This document shows, one piece after another, positions 1-4,498 of a DNA stretch of 6,746 nucleotides; position 1 is the first letter of the stretch; each line of letters starts with the position of its first letter. The stretch spans positions 1 to 6,746 of the forward strand of contig JAYEJA010000166.1 in the NCBI GenBank assembly GCA_034660395.1, given 5' to 3'. The notes below the pieces were generated by a model. The model worked only from the letters and a program-made list of their open reading frames with translations. It was not told the origin of the DNA and did no database searches. A program made the position numbers and the translations under genes. The DNA comes from JAQVEM01 sp034660395 (GTDB lineage: Bacteria > Actinomycetota > Humimicrobiia > Humimicrobiales > Humimicrobiaceae).

Positions 1-365
1 TCCGCTTCCTCTAATTTGCCGGAACCTCCGGCTTCTTCGCCGGCCGGCGATAAAAAGCTATTATCCTTTGCTTCTTTCAGCACATCCCTGAGCTTATCAA
101 TCATTTCAATAATCCTGTATCTTATCTTATCCGAGCGGTAATCAACTTTTAATTTATCTTTTGATAACTCCCCCGAGATACCGTCAAACTTCTCCATAGC
201 GCGTTCTATAACTACACCTGTTCTTGCCCCATTTAGATTTTTACCCGCAGCCATTCTATTAAGTATTTTTTTTAAATCTCTCTCCAGGATATTATCATAT
301 TGGTATAATGCCATACCGAGTGTACTCTTGGGCCTTTTTATTTTTTTCCTTCTAAATAATCCCAT
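1..365 (-). CDS. Unrecognised basic helical protein, N-terminal part only (runs off left edge)
   Basis: An open frame starts with ATG at 365 and continues without a stop to base 1, giving about 121 residues; the C-terminus is outside the window. A good Shine-Dalgarno sequence, AAGGGG (371-376), lies five bases before the ATG and fixes this start. The protein opens with a strongly basic stretch (MGLFRRKKIKRPK) and continues as charged, probably helical sequence with heptad-like leucines and isoleucines (for example DKIRYRIIEMIDKLRDVLKE near residues 79-98). A glycine/alanine/glutamate-rich linker then begins near residue 107. I see no signal peptide, membrane segment or catalytic motif, and I do not recognise a family. 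It lies 63 bases after dprA on the same strand, so it may be co-transcribed with comM-dprA. That position is the only hint to its role, and it does not show involvement in DNA uptake. The coding call is fairly sure; the function is unknown. Confidence 0.8.
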   Translation of the reverse strand, partial: MGLFRRKKIKRPKSTLGMALYQYDNILERDLKKILNRMAAGKNLNGARTGVVIERAMEKFDGISGELSKDKLKVDYRSDKIRYRIIEMIDKLRDVLKEAKDNSFLSPAGEEAGGSGKLEEA

Positions 366-370
366 ATAAT

Positions 371-376
371 CCCCTT
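371..376 (-). promoter_or_regulatory. Ribosome binding site of the left-edge gene
   Basis: The minus strand reads AAGGGG five bases before the ATG at 365. It is the clearest Shine-Dalgarno sequence in the window and supports the start of the truncated left-edge gene. comM and dprA have no comparable site. Confidence 0.7.
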
Positions 377-404
377 ATAAAAATTAAATAAATTTTACAT
401 TTTC

Positions 405-416
405 AATAATATTATT
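405..416. repeat. Perfect 12-bp AT palindrome between dprA and the next gene
   Basis: AATAATATTATT is a perfect 12-base palindrome in the 63-base gap after the dprA stop codon. No GC-rich stem and no T-run follow it, so it is not a convincing terminator. In DNA this AT-rich it could be chance. The rest of the gap (366-428) is featureless AT-rich sequence apart from the ribosome binding site of the next gene. Confidence 0.3.
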
Positions 417-428
417 CTAATATAAAAT

Positions 429-1559
429 CTAAAATATTCTAACATATTTATTAAAACTATCTTCCCTTACCAGCCGCTTCATTTCAAGTGATGCAATTGC
501 ATTCAGGACAATTCTCAAATCTACCCCCGAATACCCCACTATTTCTTCCATACTCTTCGGCTTATAACCTAAAAGATTATATATTTTTAATTCATTATCA
601 GAAAGATTAAAATCTCTCCTTTTATATTTATTGTAGATGCTACCCGTTTCTTTATCCAGATTTATAATTTTATCCCTGTATCCTGATAATTCCTCCAGTA
701 TATCATCAACTTTCTCAACCAGTTTTGCGCCCTGTTTAATTAATTTATGACACCCCTTATTTGCAGGATTAAAAATATTACCCGGAATTGCGAAAACCTC
801 CCTGTTTTGTTCTAACGCCATCTCACTGGTTATAATTGCACCGCTTCTTTCTCCTGCCTCTACGACTACTACACCGCTGCAGAGTCCGCTTATAATCCTA
901 TTCCTGACCGGAAAATTTGATTTAAGTGGCGGCGTTCCCGGCAAAAATTCAGTTATTATAGCTCCATTCCCCGGGATGCTTTCATATAGAAATTTATTTT
1001 CCGGGGGATATACCATATCGATACCGCATCCCAGTACACCAATACTGCCTCCTTTCTCTTTAACCGCAGCCTTATGGGCAAAACTATCAATCCCGGCTGC
1101 AAGCCCGCTTACCACGGTTATGCCCGCCCCGGATAGGCTTTTGCTTATATAACCTGCCACATCCCTACCATAGTTCGTATATTTTCTGCTTCCTACAACA
1201 GCAATTGCAAATTCCATTTTTTTTATCTTACTGCCCTTATAAAACAATACAGGAGGCGGCAGATGTATCTTCTCTAAAAGTTCGGGGTAATCATCGCTGC
1301 CAATTTCAAGCAGTCCTATTTTTCTTTTCAAAATGAAATCAATTATTTCCCTGCAGGACCTGCTGCTGCATTTCCCGCTTCTTTCATCTAAACCCCTCTT
1401 TTTATATTCAAGTTTTAATTCACTATACTTTAAGAAATATTTTAAAGTATTATCAATGTTCCCATTCTTTTTCCTGTACACGTCAATAAATCTTGAAGCT
1501 CTAACTCCTTTCTCAAAAAGCACATACAATATTTCCCTAATGGTTTTATCTATTTTCAT
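429..1559 (-). CDS. dprA: DNA-processing protein DprA (Smf)
   Basis: DprA binds incoming single-stranded DNA in the cytoplasm during natural transformation, protects it and loads RecA onto it. The protein has 376 residues, normal for the family. Residues 1 to about 110 form the variable N-terminal region. The Rossmann-like core follows, with VGSRKYTNYG (122-131), SGLAAGID (151-158), FPVRNRIISGL (216-226), EAGERSGA (234-241), AIPGN (257-261) and GCHKLIKQGA (269-278). These are the family's signature motifs and all are intact. Residues about 315-376 fit the C-terminal winged-helix domain found in many DprA proteins. The ATG at 1559 overlaps the comM stop codon as ATGA (1556-1559). I see no good Shine-Dalgarno sequence before it, so translation probably depends on ribosomes finishing comM. 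The gene ends with TAG at 429-431. The pairing of comM and dprA supports both calls. Whether the cell is actually competent cannot be judged here, because DprA also occurs in species with no known transformation. Confidence 0.97.
   Translation of the reverse strand: MKIDKTIREILYVLFEKGVRASRFIDVYRKKNGNIDNTLKYFLKYSELKLEYKKRGLDERSGKCSSRSCREIIDFILKRKIGLLEIGSDDYPELLEKIHLPPPVLFYKGSKIKKMEFAIAVVGSRKYTNYGRDVAGYISKSLSGAGITVVSGLAAGIDSFAHKAAVKEKGGSIGVLGCGIDMVYPPENKFLYESIPGNGAIITEFLPGTPPLKSNFPVRNRIISGLCSGVVVVEAGERSGAIITSEMALEQNREVFAIPGNIFNPANKGCHKLIKQGAKLVEKVDDILEELSGYRDKIINLDKETGSIYNKYKRRDFNLSDNELKIYNLLGYKPKSMEEIVGYSGVDLRIVLNAIASLEMKRLVREDSFNKYVRIF
1556..1559 (-). other. ATGA stop/start overlap coupling comM to dprA
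   Basis: The minus strand reads ATGA: ATG (1559-1557) starts dprA and TGA (1558-1556) ends comM. The sequence just before it is AT-rich with no clear ribosome binding site. Re-initiation by ribosomes that have just finished comM is therefore the simplest way to translate dprA, which would keep the two products in a fixed ratio. Confidence 0.85.
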
Positions 1560-3100
1560 AATCTATTTATATAACTATTAAGATGATGATTAAAACTTAC
1601 CCTGTAATTAACAGCTTCAATAATATGATGTTCCTTTATAGAGTTACTTCCTTCCAGGTCAGCTATGGTCCGGGATACCTTTAATACGCTAACCATCCCT
1701 CTTGCCGTTAAATTATATCTCTTCGAAATTTTAAAAATAAGACTTCTTATTTTCTTATCCTTTTCAAGCCACCTGCTTATAATATTTATCCCGATCTCTG
1801 AATTGTAACTTATATTTTTCCCTCTGAACCGTCTGCTCTGAATCTCTATACATCCGCTAACACGCCTTCTTATATTATCCGAACTCTCGCCATCTTTTTT
1901 ATTTATAAAACTTTTTTCCGGCAATCTATTTATACCAACCCTCATGTCAATCCTATCCATAACCGGACCGGACATTTTTTTCCAGAATCTTTTAATTTCA
2001 CTCAAGCTGCAGATACATTTTTTTCTATCATCTCCAAAATATCCGCAATAGCATGGATTGGTTGCCACTATCAGCATAAAATTACAGGGAAAGCCATAGG
2101 AAAAATTATTTCTGGTAATCGTTACTTTTTTGTCTTCCAGCGGCTGCCTTAAATCTTCTATATAATTTCGTGGAAACTGGGAAAATTCATCCAGAAAAAG
2201 CACTCCCTTATGAGAAAGGCTTATCTCGCCGGGTTTTGGGTTTGTACCCCCTCCTGTAAGCCCTATCCTGCTTATGGTATGATGGGGACTTCTAAAAGGC
2301 CTTTTTTGTATAAGGCTGCTTACATCTTTTTCCTTCAGGCTATAAATCCTTGTAACATCTATGCATTCCTGCGTGTTTAAATCAGGCATTATCGTAACAG
2401 TTCTTCTTGCCAGCATCGTTTTTCCGCTTCCCGGGGGACCTATAAGCATAATATTATGCCTTCCCCCAACAGCTATTTCCAGCGCTCTTTTTGCTCTGAG
2501 CTGACCTTTCACATCACTAAAATCAAAGCCGTAATCAACAAACTTTCTCCTGCCGGCAGCTTTTTTATACGCAAATTTCCTTAATTTATCATTTCCTGAA
2601 AGTGCCTCCGCGGCTTCTAAAAGATTTCTGCACGCAATTATTTTTAAACCCGAAATAAAGGAAAGCTGATTGGCTATCCCATAAGGTACAAAAAAGAACT
2701 TCTTACCATTTTTTTTTGCTTCCTCCGCCATAGAAATAAGGCCTTTTACCGGATTAATGCTTCCATCAAGGGAAAGCTCACCTACAAAACAAGATTCCCG
2801 TGTTATATCCGATTTTATCTGCCCGCCTGCCGAAAGAATTGAAAGCGCTATAGGCAAGTCATAGAAAGAACCTTCTTTCTTTATATTAGCAGGAGAGAGA
2901 TTTACAATTATTTTTTTTACCGGGAAGTCAAATCCGCTGTTAATTACTGAAGATTTTACTCTCTGCCTTGATTCATTTACCGCCTTTCCGGGAAGACCGA
3001 CTATTATGAATTCAGGAAGTCCCCTGGTAATGTGCACCTCTACCGAAACTTTTACTGCATCAATTCCGGTCAATGCAAAGCTGTCCAGTTTAAATAACAT
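1556..3100 (-). CDS. comM: ComM/YifB-family AAA+ ATPase (Mg-chelatase-like), branch-migration helicase
   Basis: ComM is a hexameric ATPase that drives branch migration during transformation and so lengthens the stretch of donor DNA integrated; older annotations call it a magnesium chelatase-like protein or YifB. The 514 residues match the usual family length. The N-terminal Lon-S16-like (ChlI) domain covers about 1-165, with LPEFIIVGLPGKAVNESRQR (28-47). The AAA+ core has Walker A GPPGSGKT (221-228), the family motif PFRSPHHT (268-275), Walker B VLFLDEF (300-306), and SGPVMDRID (377-385), which carries the likely arginine finger. A four-cysteine cluster (C350, C352, C362, C364) sits in the NPCxCG...CxCS segment typical of ComM. 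The C-terminal Mg_chelatase_C region (about 405-505) includes ARGMVSVLKVSRTIADLEG (466-484). I see no Shine-Dalgarno sequence before the ATG at 3100, which fits the leaderless promoter described separately. The stop codon overlaps the dprA start. Confidence 0.97.
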   Translation of the reverse strand: MLFKLDSFALTGIDAVKVSVEVHITRGLPEFIIVGLPGKAVNESRQRVKSSVINSGFDFPVKKIIVNLSPANIKKEGSFYDLPIALSILSAGGQIKSDITRESCFVGELSLDGSINPVKGLISMAEEAKKNGKKFFFVPYGIANQLSFISGLKIIACRNLLEAAEALSGNDKLRKFAYKKAAGRRKFVDYGFDFSDVKGQLRAKRALEIAVGGRHNIMLIGPPGSGKTMLARRTVTIMPDLNTQECIDVTRIYSLKEKDVSSLIQKRPFRSPHHTISRIGLTGGGTNPKPGEISLSHKGVLFLDEFSQFPRNYIEDLRQPLEDKKVTITRNNFSYGFPCNFMLIVATNPCYCGYFGDDRKKCICSLSEIKRFWKKMSGPVMDRIDMRVGINRLPEKSFINKKDGESSDNIRRRVSGCIEIQSRRFRGKNISYNSEIGINIISRWLEKDKKIRSLIFKISKRYNLTARGMVSVLKVSRTIADLEGSNSIKEHHIIEAVNYRVSFNHHLNSYINRL

Positions 3101-3106
3101 GTTTCA

Positions 3107-3135
3107 ATTATATATACATTTGCATATATAATCAA
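3107..3135 (-). promoter_or_regulatory. Predicted housekeeping promoter of comM-dprA, probably giving a leaderless message
   Basis: The minus strand carries TTGATT (3130-3135; four of six matches to TTGACA), a 17-base spacer, then TATAAT (3107-3112; perfect consensus). The usual start about seven bases past the -10 box falls on base 3100, the A of the comM ATG. This agrees with the lack of any Shine-Dalgarno sequence there. The area is AT-rich, so chance -10 matches are common. The combination of a perfect box, optimal spacing and a fitting -35 makes this better than average. Confidence 0.55.
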
Positions 3136-3154
3136 TTACATATTTTATATAAAT

Positions 3155-3167
3155 CCGCATAGAATAA
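3155..3167 (+). repeat. Copy 1 of imperfect direct repeat CCGCAT(T)AGAATAA
   Basis: CCGCATAGAATAA here matches CCGCATTAGAATAA at 3272-3285 except for one extra T. The copies start 117 bases apart and flank the GC-rich hairpin. Because they contain the only GC-rich core outside the hairpin, they are less likely to be AT-driven chance than other matches in this gap. Confidence 0.4.
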
Positions 3168-3195
3168 TAAAATGGGAAAAATTATTTTATTCATT

Positions 3196-3223
3196 CCAGG
3201 AGGGTGACGGGGAAACTACCTGG
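3196..3223. other. GC-rich imperfect hairpin in an AT-rich gap (weak terminator or unknown RNA element)
   Basis: CCAGG (3196-3200) and CCTGG (3219-3223) form a five-base-pair stem around an 18-base purine-rich interior. On the plus strand the stem can extend past an A-A mismatch by a G-U and a G-C pair. Bases 3196-3230 contain 22 G or C out of 35, far above the flanking sequence. On the minus strand a T-run follows only after about 14 further bases, so an intrinsic terminator for the surface-protein gene is possible but not typical. I tried to match it to known riboswitch consensus sequences and found no fit. Confidence 0.35.
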
Positions 3224-3271
3224 CAGCTGTTCTAACAATATAAATAAGAAAAAATTTAAAATATATGCAAG

Positions 3272-3285
3272 CCGCATTAGAATAA
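3272..3285 (+). repeat. Copy 2 of imperfect direct repeat CCGCAT(T)AGAATAA
   Basis: CCGCATTAGAATAA begins four bases beyond the surface-protein stop codon (3289-3291) in the direction of transcription and pairs with the copy at 3155-3167. The stop-proximal position suggests that an end duplication or an insertion scar is possible, but no transposon termini are evident. Confidence 0.4.
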
Positions 3286-3288
3286 ATA

Positions 3289-4125
3289 TCAGGGGTTATA
3301 CACGATATTTAAGCTTATATCAGAATCATTATATATCCACATATCGAAATCGTTATCGTTATCCGTAAGCATCCCGCTGAAATAAAGCATAATCTGGAAT
3401 CTCTGCTCCCCATTATCTATAGCTTTTTGAATCTCATTTTTTAATTCAGGCGAAGTACATATAAAATCATGATAACTTACCTGTGCCATATACGTACCTG
3501 CCATATCAAAATCCGAAGGTTGACCCACACCCCAGTTTACCGAAAGAATATACAGCGGTTTAAAAGAGGAAAGGCTCCCCTGCTGGTTATTGGAGCCGGC
3601 AGTCAGTTTTGCAGAGTTTATACTGGCCCCCGAAAAGCCGGTAATATCAAAGCTGATTACTCCCTTATAAGCATAGTTATTTAAACAGTCACCCACACGA
3701 TGGATTGACCCGATATAAACGGAGGGTTTATTGCTCAAATCTCCGCCTTCATTTGTAACGATACTTAAGTCTGCGTTTAAAATAGGCGGGGGCTGTGACG
3801 GTAAAATCTCAACAGTCTCGGTTTTAGCAGCTGTTTCGCCCTTTCCGTCACTTACAATTACACTTAAATTATAGAATCCATCATTTGAAGGAGTGGTCCA
3901 TACTATCGAACTATTATGAATATCATCTATCAAACCCCCTGTCGTACTCCATTCATAACTTAAATTGTCACCATCGGGGTCACTGGCGCTAACCGAAACC
4001 GTGTAATCCTGGTCCGTATAGTGGCTACCCATAAGGGTTATTTCGGATATAACGGGACTTCTGTTACACTCCCATGAAAGTTCCAGCGAATCCGTAGCTG
4101 TTCCCGAAGGGTTCCGGGCCCTCAT
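3289..4125 (-). CDS. Downstream piece of a split surface protein: PKD-like and DNRLRE-like domains
   Basis: The frame encodes 278 residues from an ATG at 4125. Residues 1-20 (RARNPSGTATDSLELSWEC) look like the last strands of an Ig-like beta domain rather than a natural N-terminus. Residues about 24-106 resemble a PKD/cadherin-like domain (SDPDGDNLSYEW 48-59; VSDGKGETA 91-99). After a proline-rich hinge (QPPP, 111-114), residues about 117-278 resemble the DNRLRE-type beta-sandwich found in secreted proteins (YIGSIHR..., GVISFDITGFSGASINSAKL 155-174, LNIVYNP at the end). C147 and C223 might form a disulfide. There is no signal peptide, although such domains normally work outside the cell. This supports the view that it belongs to the gene just upstream in another frame. 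The ATG does have GGAG (4130-4133) four bases before it, so separate translation is possible, but the product would stay inside the cell. The substrate or binding partner is unknown. Confidence 0.75.
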   Translation of the reverse strand: MRARNPSGTATDSLELSWECNRSPVISEITLMGSHYTDQDYTVSVSASDPDGDNLSYEWSTTGGLIDDIHNSSIVWTTPSNDGFYNLSVIVSDGKGETAAKTETVEILPSQPPPILNADLSIVTNEGGDLSNKPSVYIGSIHRVGDCLNNYAYKGVISFDITGFSGASINSAKLTAGSNNQQGSLSSFKPLYILSVNWGVGQPSDFDMAGTYMAQVSYHDFICTSPELKNEIQKAIDNGEQRFQIMLYFSGMLTDNDNDFDMWIYNDSDISLNIVYNP

Positions 4126-4429
4126 ATATCTCCAGGGTTACAGTGGGAGCTTCGGCTGTTTCTTCAGCTTCTTCTTCCTCTTCTTCTTCTGAAACTCCGC
4201 TTGCTTCATCTCCGGCAGGCTCCTCTTCACCATTTTCTACCGAATCCTTTCCATCTCCTTCTGCTGCCGCTCCTTCATCTCCTACATTGCCCTGACTTTC
4301 AGAATCACCAGCTTCCGGTCCCTTCTCCTCTTCTTCTCCCGAACTGCACCAATTGCACATAAGAGAGGTGCCCATCAGAAATATTAAAGCCAGAATTCCC
4401 AGAATTTTAAATAGTTTTCGTTTTCCCAT
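4064..4429 (-). CDS. Upstream piece of a split exported protein: signal peptide plus acidic linker
   Basis: The frame encodes 121 residues. Residues 1-24 are a clear export signal (basic MGKRKLFK, then the hydrophobic ILGILALIFLMG). Cysteines at 25 and 28 suggest a lipoprotein, but SLMC is a poor lipobox because methionine is unusual just before the cysteine. Anchoring is therefore uncertain. Residues about 31-95 are a low-complexity linker rich in Glu, Gly, Ala and Ser, including seven glutamates in a row (81-87). Residues 96-104 (TVTLEIYEG) look like the first strand of an Ig-like domain. The remaining 17 residues after that (ending in FAGTFMGV) have no domain character and end at a TAA that overlaps the next frame. 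A ribosome binding site (GAAGG, 4436-4440) six bases upstream and a likely promoter support the start. I infer that this is the front half of one exported protein whose rest lies at 3289-4125 in the +1 frame. Confidence 0.75.
   Translation of the reverse strand: MGKRKLFKILGILALIFLMGTSLMCNWCSSGEEEEKGPEAGDSESQGNVGDEGAAAEGDGKDSVENGEEEPAGDEASGVSEEEEEEEAEETAEAPTVTLEIYEGPEPFGNSYGFAGTFMGV
4103..4123 (-). other. Frame-break site: GC-rich hairpin with a bulged G inside the split surface-protein gene
   Basis: The front frame must move by +1 between 4140 (a TAA in the second frame) and 4064 (the stop of the first). In this interval lies CCCGGAACCCTTCGGG (4118-4103 on the minus strand), which folds as CCCG-AA / TT-CGGG with one unpaired G and a three-base loop. 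Next to it is the palindrome GGGCCC (4116-4121). Dropping the extra G would fuse the frames as ...LEIYEGPNPSGTATDSLELSW. An alternative is a larger deletion joined at GAGGGCCC (4116-4123), which would have removed the middle of the Ig-like domain. Confidence 0.55.
4169..4189 (-). repeat. GAA/GAG simple repeat encoding seven glutamates
   Basis: Seven consecutive Glu codons (residues 81-87 of the exported protein) form a purine-only tract on the coding strand, with further Glu-rich sequence on both sides. Such a tract can vary in length by slippage in three-base steps, which would change linker length without breaking the frame. Confidence 0.6.
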
Positions 4430-4435
4430 CCCTTA

Positions 4436-4440
4436 CCTTC
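4436..4440 (-). promoter_or_regulatory. Ribosome binding site of the exported-protein gene
   Basis: GAAGG lies six bases before the ATG at 4429 on the minus strand. It agrees with a start that places the basic residues and hydrophobic core of the signal peptide at the very N-terminus. Confidence 0.6.
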
Positions 4441-4453
4441 AGGCACTACAGCT

Positions 4454-4481
4454 ATTTTAGAAAATATATTTTTTACGCCAA
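4454..4481 (-). promoter_or_regulatory. Possible promoter of the exported-protein gene
   Basis: On the minus strand TTGGCG (4476-4481; four of six consensus matches), a 16-base spacer and TAAAAT (4454-4459; five of six) lie between the HD-GYP stop codon and the exported-protein start. The implied start site leaves a leader of roughly 15-20 bases carrying the GAAGG ribosome binding site. The -35 box abuts the small hairpin at 4482-4495. Confidence 0.4.
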
Positions 4482-4495
4482 TTAGCAAAAGCTAA
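4482..4495. other. Small hairpin just after the HD-GYP gene
   Basis: TTAGC and GCTAA pair around a four-base loop, three bases past the HD-GYP stop codon in the direction of transcription. The stem is short and AT-rich, and TTGGCG rather than a T-run follows it on the minus strand. At best it is a weak terminator or an RNA-end stabiliser. Confidence 0.25.
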
Positions 4496-4498
4496 AAA

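Larger units (their letters stand above)
3101..3288. other. Intergenic region between the surface-protein gene and comM
   Basis: This 188-base gap has no supportable gene. In the direction of transcription it holds, just after the surface-protein stop codon, one copy of a short direct repeat (3272-3285), an A/T-rich stretch, a GC-rich imperfect hairpin (3196-3223), the second repeat copy (3155-3167) and the comM promoter (3107-3135). TTGCATATAT (3120-3129) and ATATATGCAA (3261-3270) also form a 10-base inverted pair. A plus-strand frame starting at GTG 3204 was considered and rejected. Confidence 0.6.
3289..4429 (-). pseudogene. Probable single gene for an exported Ig/PKD/DNRLRE-like protein, interrupted by a frame change
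   Basis: The two overlapping frames together make a sensible exported protein: signal peptide, acidic linker, Ig-like fragment, PKD-like domain and DNRLRE-like domain, about 380 residues. Neither piece makes sense alone: the first ends in domain-free sequence and the second starts in mid-domain without a signal peptide. The overlap (4064-4125) lies exactly where one beta domain should be continuous. The Ig-like part seems short, about 25 residues instead of the roughly 80 to 100 expected, so an internal deletion is as likely as a one-base change. A sequencing or assembly error cannot be excluded. Programmed +1 frameshifting is possible but lacks a known signal. Confidence 0.55.

Noticed and set aside
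1333..1581. Plus-strand open frame of 82 codons
   Set aside because: It lies antisense inside dprA, whose family motifs are unmistakable. Its composition is what the reverse of a coding gene gives, and it has no recognisable domain.
1556..3100. Magnesium chelatase subunit for chlorophyll or cobalamin synthesis
   Set aside because: The N-terminal Lon-like domain, the NPCxCG cysteine cluster and the pairing with dprA identify the ComM/YifB family, not a metal-chelatase subunit.
3196..3230. Cyclic-di-GMP (GEMM) riboswitch or T-box-like element
   Set aside because: Only a vague likeness to one arm is present. The conserved upstream GGGCAAACC-type and receptor segments are absent, and neither strand places it as a leader with a matching downstream gene.
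3204..3369. Plus-strand GTG frame preceded by AGGAGG-like sequence
   Set aside because: The Shine-Dalgarno-like bases touch the GTG with no usable spacer, and most of the frame is antisense to the surface-protein gene. The peptide has no domain character.
3469..3684. Plus-strand open frame of 71 codons
   Set aside because: It is antisense to the PKD/DNRLRE-like coding region and has no domain signature, so it is treated as a shadow.
4103..4140. Programmed +1 frameshift signal
   Set aside because: A CCC-T sequence and a hairpin are present, but no known +1 stimulatory arrangement is recognised, and the Ig-like domain would still be too short. Mutation or deletion explains more.
4482..4495. 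Intrinsic terminator of the HD-GYP gene
   Set aside because: The stem is only five base pairs with two GC pairs, and no T-run follows it on the minus strand.
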